A stretch of 64,000 nt of DNA from contig JAFAAN010000061.1 of assembly GCA_023426545.1 (NCBI GenBank), forward strand, positions 1 to 64,000. The letters are read 5' to 3'. Each line of letters opens with the position of its first letter. The stretch's first letter is position 1. The DNA comes from Pseudomonadota bacterium. Its GTDB lineage: Bacteria; Myxococcota; Myxococcia; Myxococcales; Myxococcaceae. This document shows, one piece after another, positions 53,336 to 61,599 of this stretch. The notes below the pieces were generated by a model. That model had not been told where the DNA came from. It saw only the letters and a program-made list of their open reading frames with translations, and ran no database searches. Position numbers and translations under genes: made by a program.

Positions 53336-53980
53336 ATGCAGCTCTATTTCTCGCCCCTGTCCTGCTCGATGGCGACCCGAATCTCGCTCTATGAGGCCGG
53401 CGTGGAGGCGACCTTCACCGAGGTGGACCCGAAGACCCAGCTCACGCGCGACGGCCAGGACTTCCGGAAGGTCAATCCGCTGGGGCTCGTCCCGACGGTG
53501 CAGACGGATGACGGTGAAATCCTCACCGAGAACGCCGCCATCCTTCAGCACATCGCCAACCGCTGGCCAGCGGCGAACCTCGCGCCTACGCCCATGGACA
53601 GTCGAGAGCGCGAGCGCCTCCAGCAGTGGTTGTGCTTTATCGGCACGGAGTTGCACAAGGCCCTGTTCGTGCCGCTGCTCGACAAGAAGGCCCCGGAAGG
53701 GGCGAAGTCCTATGCGCTGGAGAAAGGGGCGTCACGGCTCGACTATCTGGCGAAGTACCTGGCGGGCCGCGAGTTCTTGCTCGACCGCTTCAGCGTCGCC
53801 GACGCCTACCTGTTCACGGTGCTCAACTGGTCCGTGGCGACGCCCGTGGACCTGAAGACGTGGCCCGCGCTGATGGAATACGTCGCGCGCCTCCGCGAGC
53901 GGCCCAGCGTGGCCAAGGCCGTCCGAGAAGAGCGGACCCTCTACGCGGAGGAGCTGGCGCGGCACAAGGCCAGCGCGTGA
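53336..53980 (+). CDS. Glutathione S-transferase family protein
   Basis: A 214-residue GST. The thioredoxin-like N-terminal domain reads MQLYFSPLSCSMATRISLYEAG, with Ser9-Cys10-Ser11 near the usual catalytic position, then NPLGLVPTVQTDDGEILTENAAILQHIA (cis-Pro and glutathione-binding Glu-Asn). The C-terminal helical domain includes FSVADAYLFTVLNW, the N-capping motif. The overall pattern is like GstA/beta-class enzymes. GGAGG lies 8 bases upstream of the ATG. Likely induced through the adjacent LysR regulator. Confidence 0.92.
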   Translation: MQLYFSPLSCSMATRISLYEAGVEATFTEVDPKTQLTRDGQDFRKVNPLGLVPTVQTDDGEILTENAAILQHIANRWPAANLAPTPMDSRERERLQQWLCFIGTELHKALFVPLLDKKAPEGAKSYALEKGASRLDYLAKYLAGREFLLDRFSVADAYLFTVLNWSVATPVDLKTWPALMEYVARLRERPSVAKAVREERTLYAEELARHKASA

Positions 53981-54161
53981 GGGAGAGGGTGGACGCGCGC
54001 TGCGTCCGAGGAAGCGAGGGGAGCCGGCGGCATCACGGCTCCTCTTCGGCCATTCGTCGTCCAGGCAGAAGGTCGATGGCGCCTCCACTGACTGCCCATC
54101 CTCGAACATCACCTCGTGGACCTCCTCGGAGTGGCCCCGGAGGAACACGGTGGCACGAGAG

Positions 54162-55886
54162 CTAGAGTTGCACGTGCACCAAGCCTTCGCGCCGGCAAGA
54201 CTCCGCGGCCTCACCGGACCATGGCGCATGACCGGCCGCCTCGACTTCGAGGTGCAGCGCCTGAGTCCGGACCCGCCCCAGCCGCCATCGACCTTCCGCG
54301 TCCGTGAGCCCGCGCGCGGGCGGCAGGGAGGCCACCTCGCCCCCGGCGATGACACGTGCGCCGTACACCGGGGCGCCTCCGGCCGTCACGAGCACCTCGC
54401 AGGCGGGCCCCGCCGCGGCCACTTGAACAGAGACCGCGTGCTCCCCGCCATCCTCCCCCACCTCCGCGACTGTGCTGACGTAGTGCTCGTGAGCCGAGAG
54501 CGCCACCAGCACGCGATATCTCCCTGGCTCCAGGAGGGACACCGCCACCCCACCTTCTTCCTGAAGGAAGGCATCCGCTGCTTGCGTCCGCCATCCGTCA
54601 CCCTCACTCCAGCGCTGGAGCACGAACACCGGATAGGGCGCTCGCCTCGCCTCCTCCAGTTGCCCGCGCAGGAAGCCATCCACGCGGAGGACCAGCCACC
54701 GGTACGCCGTCACGTTCCATGACACCTGGGCCTCGGCCACGCCGGGCTCGGGCATGAACTCGAACGTCTGCCGCGCCACCGTTACCGGCCGGCCAGAAGC
54801 CGGTGATGCCACTTCGGCAACGAACTGCGACGGTGTCCATGATGGCAGTCCCGGCGCGACGAAACATCCATCCTGCGCGAGCGTCAGCGCCCGGCCATCC
54901 GGCCCCAGCAACGTCAGGCCCTCCGGTGGCGCGGAGGTCCCCTCCAGCACCAGCCTTCCGTGCAGCGTCACCGTTCCACGCACGCCGCCAGGAAAGAGAC
55001 GGTCCACATCGAGCACCACGGACTCGACGCGGCCATCGCGCAGCGGCACCTCCACCGGTCCGCCCTCCTGCCCCGCCGCGCTCCGCAGCCACAATCGCAC
55101 GTGGGGGTCCGCGGGCAGCGGCAACAGCATGAGTGGCCCGCCCTCGGGCAGCGGCAACGGCGTTCCATCCGCCAGCGCCGAGGCGACGTCCGGTGCCACA
55201 TGCCGCACCACTGGCAGCACCGCGCTCGCGTGCTCGGCGTCTCGCGGGTCCAACGAAGCGGTGCGCTCCACGCGAACGGTGTATGGGCCGTGCTCGGGCC
55301 GGGCACCTGTCAGCCTCACGCGCACGCCAGTAGGCCGCCGCGCGAACAACACGCCCCCATCCAGGACACCCGAGGTGGGCACATCCTCCGGCACGATGTC
55401 TCCCCACCAGAAGGTGCCATCTGGCGCCCAGGCTACGACCTGATACCGGGGTGACGGGGGCACGGGTATCGGCCCCAGCACCCCACCTGTCGCCGAGGGC
55501 GTCACCTCCACGGACCGCCACTCCGAGACGTTGGCCAGGTCCTCCAGCCGCGCGGGCCCCGCGCCCTCACCTCCCACGCGCTTCGCTTCATCCCAGACGA
55601 GACGGTCCCTCTCGGAGATGAAGGCCGCACCCACGCGCGCCTCGCCCTGGAACGGCTGACCGCCCTCGAGCACCACGCGCAACCGCAAGCCTTCCTGCGT
55701 CGCGGGCTCGGGCGGCGGAGCCTCCACCTGCGCAGGCACCGCATCCTCGGCACGCACGACTGGCGCAGGCATGGCCCCGGGCACGCCAGCGGGCACCGGC
55801 CACAGCCACCACGCAGCCAAACCGGCCAGCAGCAACATCAGCGCGGCGGCCCATGGCCACCGCGTGCCCTGTCCCGTGGGCCTCAA
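54162..55886 (-). CDS. Membrane-anchored protein with carboxypeptidase-regulatory-like domain
   Basis: A 574-residue protein starting at TTG, which overlaps the TGA of the upstream nuclease-fold gene (TTGA). One membrane segment (about 12-31, WAAALMLLLAGLAAWWLW) anchors it; the rest would be periplasmic. Most is beta-rich with no clear catalytic motif; residues 500-574 (VLVTAGGAPVYGARVIAGGE, GLTDAEGRWRLGRV) match a transthyretin-like carboxypeptidase-regulatory/CarboxypepD_reg fold. Probably an adhesion or structural surface protein. The TTG start is inferred from the overlap. Confidence 0.6.
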   Translation of the reverse strand: MRPTGQGTRWPWAAALMLLLAGLAAWWLWPVPAGVPGAMPAPVVRAEDAVPAQVEAPPPEPATQEGLRLRVVLEGGQPFQGEARVGAAFISERDRLVWDEAKRVGGEGAGPARLEDLANVSEWRSVEVTPSATGGVLGPIPVPPSPRYQVVAWAPDGTFWWGDIVPEDVPTSGVLDGGVLFARRPTGVRVRLTGARPEHGPYTVRVERTASLDPRDAEHASAVLPVVRHVAPDVASALADGTPLPLPEGGPLMLLPLPADPHVRLWLRSAAGQEGGPVEVPLRDGRVESVVLDVDRLFPGGVRGTVTLHGRLVLEGTSAPPEGLTLLGPDGRALTLAQDGCFVAPGLPSWTPSQFVAEVASPASGRPVTVARQTFEFMPEPGVAEAQVSWNVTAYRWLVLRVDGFLRGQLEEARRAPYPVFVLQRWSEGDGWRTQAADAFLQEEGGVAVSLLEPGRYRVLVALSAHEHYVSTVAEVGEDGGEHAVSVQVAAAGPACEVLVTAGGAPVYGARVIAGGEVASLPPARGLTDAEGRWRLGRVRTQALHLEVEAAGHAPWSGEAAESCRREGLVHVQL

Positions 55887-56746
55887 TCCGTGTCGTTGTT
55901 CGAGTACAGGGTCAGGTAGATGGGCGCGTGGTCCGACAGCCGGGTGACGAAGTCGCGCGTGTCCGCGATGTAGTCGCGCCCCACTGACGAGAACTCCGTC
56001 ACGTAGGCAGGCTGCATCCAGAAGTGGTCATACGCGCTCACGTAGCCACCGCTGAGGTTGAGGGTGGTGGCCACGTCCAGCTTGCAAGCCACCGTAGGGG
56101 ACAGTGCCACCAGGTTCGCCCACGACGACGTCGTACAGCCCATGTTGTGGTCGCCCAGCAGGATGACGTCCTGGTCGGTGGAGCTCGCGTCCTGCACTGC
56201 CTTGAACACCGCGCCGATGTGCTTCACTTCGGCGTCGCGGTCCGCAGGGGTGCCCCAGACCGTGTGCCAGTTGAGGAACGTGTAGTCCGCACCCGTGGGC
56301 GTGTGCCGGACACGGACGATTTGCGGCTCGCGCTCGAACGTGTCGCCGGTGTCCTTGTACACACTGGATGACAGCAGGGACACCGTGTCCTCACGGTACA
56401 GCACCGCATAGATTTCCTTGTACGACGAGCGCCCGATGAGCGGCGTCTGCGCATAGCGCCACGTCACTCCTGAGACGGCGTTGAGCTCCGCCACGAGGGC
56501 CGGAACCACGCTGGTGTTCATCACCTCCTGCAAGAACACCAGATCACAGCCGTTGTTCGAGTTGCTGTTCGCGCCGTACTGCCGCCAGATCTGCTCCGCG
56601 TCCTCGCGGTACGTCTGCTCCGGGGTCCACCCCTCATGGCGCAGGTTCCAACTCACCACGCGCAGATACGCACCCGCCTGGGCCAGCGTGGGAACCGCCA
56701 GGACGACCAGCACCACCACTCGCAGCAAGAAGGACGGCAATCCCAT
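55883..56746 (-). CDS. Secreted endonuclease/exonuclease/phosphatase-fold hydrolase
   Basis: A 287-residue protein with signal peptide MGLPSFLLRVVVLVVLAVPTLAQA. EEP/DNase I-fold motifs are visible: VVSWNLRHEG, CDLVFLQEV (metal Glu), TFLNWHTVWG, ILLGDHNMG (Asp/Asn) and LSDHAPIYL (catalytic His). It resembles secreted DNase I or cytolethal-distending-toxin B type enzymes (compare GDxN and SDHxP). DNA degradation during predation is plausible but a lipid or sugar phosphate substrate is not excluded. Confidence 0.85.
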   Translation of the reverse strand: MGLPSFLLRVVVLVVLAVPTLAQAGAYLRVVSWNLRHEGWTPEQTYREDAEQIWRQYGANSNSNNGCDLVFLQEVMNTSVVPALVAELNAVSGVTWRYAQTPLIGRSSYKEIYAVLYREDTVSLLSSSVYKDTGDTFEREPQIVRVRHTPTGADYTFLNWHTVWGTPADRDAEVKHIGAVFKAVQDASSTDQDVILLGDHNMGCTTSSWANLVALSPTVACKLDVATTLNLSGGYVSAYDHFWMQPAYVTEFSSVGRDYIADTRDFVTRLSDHAPIYLTLYSNNDTD

Positions 56747-57045
56747 GGAATGGCCTCGGCGTGAGAGGGGCGGCCATTCGGGGCGGCCGCACGCGCGAAC
56801 CCGGCGCGTTCAACGGTCCTAGTGGATGAGGTTCCTGACCGACAACCCACTCGCCCGAAACTCAAGAAGCACAGGGTCCCCCAAGACCCATGCAGAGGCG
56901 AGGCTCGAACTGCCGCGCGCACGCAATCTCTCCATCCGATTAATGAATTTTGATTGCATATGGACCTGGATGACAGGTCCTCGCGAGCATTCCTGAGATG
57001 GGGACCTGACGGGGACAGCCGAGCTCTGTCCCACGGCAAAGGAGG
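56747..57045. other. Intergenic region with no recognised gene
   Basis: About 300 bases between the nuclease-fold gene start and the MFS remnant. It includes an AT-rich stretch (56935-56960) that may hold the nuclease promoter. Nothing else supportable. Confidence 0.45.
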
Positions 57046-57249
57046 GGCGTAGGCCATGTTGTACGAGAAGGAGAGCCCGGAGAATCGCACCGGAAGATGA
57101 CGTGCAGGCTCTGCATCAACGTGGGCGTCATCAGGATGACCACGACGATGCCTGGCGGTGAGGCTCCAGGTGCGCAGCATGGACATCACCACAGTGCCGC
57201 CATGGCTTCGCAGCACGGCCTCCAGCGACAGCTCCCGCACCAGCGCCGC
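57046..57249 (-). pseudogene. Decayed MHS-type MFS transporter remnant
   Basis: Three pieces on the minus strand read like parts of one metabolite:H+ symporter. 57249-57154 gives ALVRELSLEAVLRSHGG then MSMLRTWSLTA. After a frame shift, 57152-57102 gives GIVVVILMTPTLMQSLH. Back in the first frame, 57090-57046 gives VRFSGLSFSYNMAYA, the conserved segment near helix 10 of this family. The roughly hundred or more residues normally between the last two pieces are missing, as are both ends. Degenerate gene; lies just 3' of the Crp/Fnr gene. Confidence 0.6.
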
Positions 57250-57254
57250 CGCCC

Positions 57255-57842
57255 TCACTCCGCCCGCTTGCGGCGGCGTGACACGATGCGGCTCAAGGCC
57301 ACCTCGGTGATGCCCAGGTAGGCCGCCACGTCACGCTGCGGCACCCGGCCTCGCAGGTGGGCGTGCTCCTGCCAGAAGCGCTCCAGGCGCTCCTCCGCGG
57401 ACAGGTCGAGGAACTCCTGCTCCCGGCGCTCCTTCAGGATGTAGTGCCGCTCCGCCACCCGGCGGGCGAGCCGGGCCCAGCAGGCGTGGCCGGCCTCCAG
57501 CGCCTCCAGGTCCCGGGCCTGGAACACCAGCACGCGGCTCGGTTCGAGGGCCTCGATGGCCGTCATGGACGGCAAGCGCTGCAACATCTCCGCATAGGCG
57601 CCCACCAGCTCGCCCTCGGCGCGGAAGGCCTTGACGGACTCCTCACCCCGGGCCGACACGCGCACCGCGCGGAAGACGCCCTGGAGCACCAGCCCGAAGC
57701 GGTCCGCCGCATCCCCGGGCCGCAAGAAGAGCGCCCGCTTCTCCAGCGATTGCTCCCTCGCCAGCGCCTCGGCCTTCAGCCACTCGCTCTCGGGCAGCGG
57801 GGCGAGCGTGGCGATGTGCGCGAAGAGCTGCGGGTATCTCAA
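57255..57842 (-). CDS. Crp/Fnr-family transcriptional regulator
   Basis: A 195-residue regulator. The cyclic-nucleotide-like beta roll occupies 20-115 (FLRPGDAADRFGLVLQGVFRAV, EGELVGAYAEML), a dimerisation helix 115-150, and the C-terminal DNA-binding helix-turn-helix is RVPQRDVAAYLGITEVALSRIVSRRRK. The beta roll lacks an RxAxV-like cAMP site and has no Fnr cysteines, so its signal is unknown. It diverges from the fatty acid hydroxylase gene over 66 bases with a perfect palindrome, likely its own site. Confidence 0.85.
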   Translation of the reverse strand: MRYPQLFAHIATLAPLPESEWLKAEALAREQSLEKRALFLRPGDAADRFGLVLQGVFRAVRVSARGEESVKAFRAEGELVGAYAEMLQRLPSMTAIEALEPSRVLVFQARDLEALEAGHACWARLARRVAERHYILKERREQEFLDLSAEERLERFWQEHAHLRGRVPQRDVAAYLGITEVALSRIVSRRRKRAE

Positions 57843-57859
57843 GCGGAGGTGCCTCGGGG

Positions 57860-57875
57860 CTTAACCCAGGTTAAG
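57860..57875. promoter_or_regulatory. Palindromic operator between crp/fnr-like and desaturase-family genes
   Basis: CTTAACC-CA-GGTTAAG (57860-57875) is a perfect 7-bp inverted repeat in the 66-base divergent spacer, AT-rich against the background. Weaker GGAGG/CCTCC arms lie outside it. A likely binding site for the adjacent Crp/Fnr protein. Confidence 0.6.
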
Positions 57876-57908
57876 GCGGCCTCCGCCCAGGCGCCATACA
57901 CCGGCGGC

Positions 57909-59156
57909 ATGAGCATCAACGTCTACGCCTTGGCCACGCCCTTCGTCATCGTCCTGGCGCTGGGTGAATTCGCGTACTGCGTCATCCGGCGCAACGGGTA
58001 CTACGCCTTCCAGGACTCCATCGCGAGCATGGGCACCGCGGTGCTCAACCAGTGCGTCAACGTGGCGGTAGCGCTGCTGGTGCTGCCGCTCTTCATCCAG
58101 CTCGGACAGTTCGCGCCCTGGAAGCTCGACGCCACGTCGCCGCTGTCACTGGTGGCCCTCTTCCTGGGCGTGGACTTCCTCTTCTACTGGTTCCACCGCT
58201 TCGGGCATCGCACCAACATCGGCTGGGCCGCGCACTCGCCTCACCACTCCACCGAGGAGCTCAACTACGCGGTGGCCCTGCGCGCGAGCGTGACGCAGCG
58301 CCTCTTCTCGTTCCTCTTCTACTGGCCCCTCGTGCTGGTGGGTTTCCCGCCCGAGGCCGTGCTGGCCATGGTGGCCTTCCACCTGGTCCTCCAGTTCATC
58401 CCCCACACGCGCGTCATCCCCAAGCTGCCCCGCTGGATTGAGTCCTGGCTCAACACGCCGTCGCACCACCGCGTGCACCACGCGCGCAACGCCGCGTACA
58501 TCGACAAGAACTACGCGGGCTTCCTCATCATCTGGGACAAGCTTTTCGGCACCTTCGAAGAGGAGAAGGAGGCGTGCTCCTACGGCCTCACCTCCCCGCC
58601 CAACACCTGGGACCCGACCGTCATCAACTTCCAGACGTGGGCGAAGCTCGTCAGCGACGCGGTGGCCACCCAGAGCCACTGGGACCGGCTGCGCATCTGG
58701 GTGATGCCCACCGGCTGGCGGCCCGCGGACCTGCCCCCACGCGCCTCCCCAGGGTGGCAGAAGGACGGCGTGGAGTTGAAGTTCCAGTCCACCGAGCTGC
58801 CCGGCGTCCGAGGCTACCTCGTGTTCCAGTTGCTGGCGGCGATGCCCTTCATGCTGCTGGTCAGCCACCACGACTCGCCGCTGTCCGGCTGGCAGAAGCT
58901 GGTGCTCAGCCTGCTCTTCTGGGCCATGGCCACCGCGTGGAGCGGGATGCTGGAGTCGCGGCGCTGGAGCCTGCCGCTGGAGCTGGGGCGGGTGCTCGCC
59001 ATGGGAGCGGCGGTGACGTGGTGGCTGGCGCGGTCCGCCGCGCCGCAGAGCTGGAGCGCGCTGTGCGCTGGCTGGCTGCTCGTCTCGCTCGTCTGGCTGG
59101 TGGTGGTGCGTGGCGCGGGACACAGCGCCACGCCCATTCCGCAGGGCTCGCGCTGA
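57909..59156 (+). CDS. Sterol desaturase/fatty acid hydroxylase family protein
   Basis: A 415-residue integral membrane di-iron enzyme. The His clusters are complete: HRFGH (96-100), HSPHH (109-113), HTRV (His166) and HHRVHH (186-191). Four segments precede or surround them; a C-terminal extension (about 320-405) adds further membrane segments not found in the minimal family. It likely hydroxylates or desaturates a membrane lipid; some myxobacteria make sterols, alkylglycerols and ether lipids, so the substrate is open. Likely controlled by the divergent Crp/Fnr regulator. Confidence 0.87.
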   Translation: MSINVYALATPFVIVLALGEFAYCVIRRNGYYAFQDSIASMGTAVLNQCVNVAVALLVLPLFIQLGQFAPWKLDATSPLSLVALFLGVDFLFYWFHRFGHRTNIGWAAHSPHHSTEELNYAVALRASVTQRLFSFLFYWPLVLVGFPPEAVLAMVAFHLVLQFIPHTRVIPKLPRWIESWLNTPSHHRVHHARNAAYIDKNYAGFLIIWDKLFGTFEEEKEACSYGLTSPPNTWDPTVINFQTWAKLVSDAVATQSHWDRLRIWVMPTGWRPADLPPRASPGWQKDGVELKFQSTELPGVRGYLVFQLLAAMPFMLLVSHHDSPLSGWQKLVLSLLFWAMATAWSGMLESRRWSLPLELGRVLAMGAAVTWWLARSAAPQSWSALCAGWLLVSLVWLVVVRGAGHSATPIPQGSR

Positions 59157-59321
59157 GCGCGCGGCGTCACGCGGTCGAAGTGCGCGCCCTCGAACCAACG
59201 GTGGGCTGCACCTCCACCACGAAGTCCACGCGCTGCGCTTTGACAGGCGGAGCAGAGCGTCGTCGCCCCCAGGCGCACCTCAACGGCGGAGGTGTCTGCG
59301 CCGTGGTGAAGTGACGCGGCG

Positions 59322-60557
59322 TCACGCCGTCAGCGATGCAGGCGCCCGCTCCTTCGCGTCCAGGCAGCCGCCGGATGCCCGGGCATCCGCGCGGCGGGGC
59401 AGGCAGATGCGGAAGAGGGTGCCCTCGGCTTCCGACGAGCGCGCGCTCAGGCGCCCCCGGTGCGCCTCGACCACGGCCCGGGCGATGAAGAGCCCCAGTC
59501 CCAGGCTCGCCTTGGCCCGGCCGCGCGAGTCCTCGCCCCGGCGGAAGGGCTCGAACAGGTGCGGCAGGAGCGACGAGGGAATGGGCGCGCCCTCGTTGTG
59601 GACCTCCAGGTAGACGGCATCCGGCTTCTCCCAGGTGGAGAGGCGGACGACGGAGGTCTCCGGGCTGTACTTCAGGGCGTTGTCCAGCAGGTTGGTCATC
59701 ACCTGCCCCATGCGCTCCAGGTCCCAGACACCGTGCAGGCTGTCCCGCGAGAAGTCACACCGGATGATGCGGCCCGCCCGGGCCACGTGCAGCTCGTCCA
59801 CCACCTCGCGGCACAGCGCGTTGAGGTCACCCGCCCGGGGGTCCACGGGGATGCCCCCGCCCAGCCGCGAGCGGGTGAAGTCCATGAGGAGGTCCACGAT
59901 GTGGTGGATGCGCTCGCCACTGCGCGCCACGCGCTCGAAGGCCGTCCGCTGCTCGGGGGCCAGGTGCTGGTTGGTGAGCTGGGACTTCGCCGTGGCCAGC
60001 ACGACGGACAGGGGCGTGCGGATGTCATGACCGACGATGCCCATGAGCTGCTGCTCCAGCTCCGCTGCCCGCTGCGCCGCCTCCTCGGCCCGGCGCCGCT
60101 CGGCGAGCTCCAGGGCCTGCCGCTTCACCTGCTCACCGCGCCGGTGCAGGTCCACGAAGACCTGCACCTTGGCGCGCAGGATGTCCGGGTCCACGGGCTT
60201 GAGCAGGTAGTCCACCGCGCCTTGCGCATACCCTCGCGTGACGAAGGCCGCCTCGCGGCTGAGCGCGGTGATGAACAGGATGGGCAGGTGGCGCGTCCGC
60301 TCACGGGCCCGGATGAGGCGCGCCGTCTCCAGGCCATCCAGCCCTGGCATCTGCACGTCCATGAGGATGCAGGCGAACTCACCGCGCAGCAGCTCGCGCA
60401 GCGCCTCCTCACCAGAGCGAGCCATCACCAGGTCCTGGCCGAGCGGCTCCAGGATGGCCTCCAGCGACAGCAGATTGGCGGGGGTGTCGTCCACGAGGAG
60501 GACGCGCGCGCATGGCGTGTCCTCACCCGACGTGTCTCGAAAAAGAGGAGGCGGCAT
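59322..60557 (-). CDS. Response regulator-histidine kinase hybrid
   Basis: A 411-residue protein with REC first: acidic pocket Asp23-Asp24, phospho-acceptor Asp67 (LMDVQMPG) and Lys120 (LLKPVDPD). A coiled linker (140-172) leads to HisKA with GIVGHDIRTPL (phospho-His177) and a HATPase with LLDNALKYS and SLGLGLFIAR. No membrane segment. The order REC-HisKA suggests it is itself controlled by phosphorylation from another kinase, as in many myxobacterial signalling proteins. Start ATG 60557 is preceded by AGGA. Confidence 0.9.
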   Translation of the reverse strand: MPPPLFRDTSGEDTPCARVLLVDDTPANLLSLEAILEPLGQDLVMARSGEEALRELLRGEFACILMDVQMPGLDGLETARLIRARERTRHLPILFITALSREAAFVTRGYAQGAVDYLLKPVDPDILRAKVQVFVDLHRRGEQVKRQALELAERRRAEEAAQRAAELEQQLMGIVGHDIRTPLSVVLATAKSQLTNQHLAPEQRTAFERVARSGERIHHIVDLLMDFTRSRLGGGIPVDPRAGDLNALCREVVDELHVARAGRIIRCDFSRDSLHGVWDLERMGQVMTNLLDNALKYSPETSVVRLSTWEKPDAVYLEVHNEGAPIPSSLLPHLFEPFRRGEDSRGRAKASLGLGLFIARAVVEAHRGRLSARSSEAEGTLFRICLPRRADARASGGCLDAKERAPASLTA

Positions 60558-60741
60558 CGAATCCTGGTGCGAGAGACAGCGACGTGCTCGCCGGCCGGCA
60601 GGTTCGAGCCGGACCGATGCGAGCTTCGTTCTGCCCAACACACCCCGCCGCCATCCCGTTCCGGCCCACGTCACGGGCCGCCCGCCGAGACGCGGAGGTG
60701 GCTGGCGGCAGTCGAGCCGCCAGCCCCCTCGGCCGCCCACC

Positions 60742-61119
60742 TCAGGCCTGCGGCGTCTCGTTCCGCCGGGCGGCGACTTCCTTGCGCACCTGCTCCATGT
60801 CCAGGGCCCGCACCTGCTTGAGGAGGTCCTCCAGCGCGGCGGCCGGCATCGCGCCGGGCTGGTCGTACAGGAGGATTCCGTCCCGGAAGACCATCAGCGT
60901 CGGAATGGAGCGAATCTCGAACGCGCCGGACAGCTCCGGCTGGGCATCCGTATCAATCTTTCCGAAGACGATGTCCGGGTGCTTGTCCGATGTCTGCTCG
61001 AAGATGGGCGCAAAGGTCCTGCATGGACCACACCACGTCGCCCACCAGTCCAGGATGACGATGCCTTCCTTGGACACCGTCTCCTTGAAATTGTCCTTGG
61101 TGATTTCCACCGCAGCCAT
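60742..61119 (-). CDS. trxA: Thioredoxin
   Basis: A 125-residue thioredoxin with the active site WATWCGPC (Cys30, Cys33), buried Asp24 (LDWW) and cis-Pro IPTLMVF. It reduces protein disulfides in the cytoplasm. An extra C-terminal helix (MEQVRKEVAARRNETPQA) makes it about 15 residues longer than E. coli TrxA. It follows the FKBP gene by 14 bases, so the two are likely one transcript. Confidence 0.93.
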   Translation of the reverse strand: MAAVEITKDNFKETVSKEGIVILDWWATWCGPCRTFAPIFEQTSDKHPDIVFGKIDTDAQPELSGAFEIRSIPTLMVFRDGILLYDQPGAMPAAALEDLLKQVRALDMEQVRKEVAARRNETPQA

Positions 61120-61133
61120 GCAGGGCCTCGCTT

Positions 61134-61457
61134 TTAACGAACGTCCAGGAGCTCCACCTCGAACAGCAAGGTGGAGTTGGGAGGAATAACGGGAGGAAAG
61201 CCCCGCGCGCCATATCCCATCTCTGGCGGGATGGTGAGCTTGCGCACACCGCCCACCTTCATGCCGGCCACGCCCTTGTCCCAGCCCTCGATGACCTGCC
61301 CGGCACCCAGCCGGAAGGTGAAGCCCTGCCCCCGGTCCCGGCTGCTGTCGAACTTGGAGCCGCTGGTCAGCGTCCCCACGTAGTGCACGGTGACCGACTT
61401 GCCGGCCAGCGCCTCGGCGCCGGTGCCCACCTTCACGTCTTCCACGTTCAAACCCAT
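61134..61457 (-). CDS. FKBP-type peptidyl-prolyl cis-trans isomerase
   Basis: A 107-residue single-domain FKBP. VTVHYVGTLTSGSKFDSSRDRG, LGAGQVIEGWDKGVAGMKVGG and IPPEMGYGARG are the standard landmarks, including the active-site Asp and Trp. AGAGGAG 7 bases upstream sets the start at 61457. No signal peptide, hence a cytoplasmic folding helper. Paired with thioredoxin, both folding- and redox-related. Confidence 0.93.
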   Translation of the reverse strand: MGLNVEDVKVGTGAEALAGKSVTVHYVGTLTSGSKFDSSRDRGQGFTFRLGAGQVIEGWDKGVAGMKVGGVRKLTIPPEMGYGARGFPPVIPPNSTLLFEVELLDVR

Positions 61458-61599
61458 CCAGCGCTCCTCTGACCGCGTGAAGGACGGCACCTTAGCGCGG
61501 CCGGCGCGCCGTTGCCGCCCCTGAAAACACGGCGGCGCGGGCCCGTCGCGCTACCGGGCCCGCGCCACCTTCGAACCATCTGGGGCCAGGGGTCTTCCG

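Noticed and set aside
54000..54150. A protein-like minus-strand stretch (FLRGHSEEVHEVMFEDG)
   Set aside because: It has no start with a ribosome site, runs into the GST gene antisense, and matches no family I recognise. It might be a gene remnant but cannot be supported.
56895..56925. GAGGCTCGAACTGCC resembling a tRNA T-arm
   Set aside because: Read on either strand the arms next to the TTCGAGC-like loop do not pair, and no anticodon or acceptor stem can be built.
59161..59325. Two copies of GCGGCGTCACGC flanking the spacer after the desaturase-family gene, and the hairpin GTGACGCGGCGTCAC
   Set aside because: The copies are short and GC-rich enough for chance, and one overlaps the kinase stop codon. 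I do not call an attachment site or transposon end from them.
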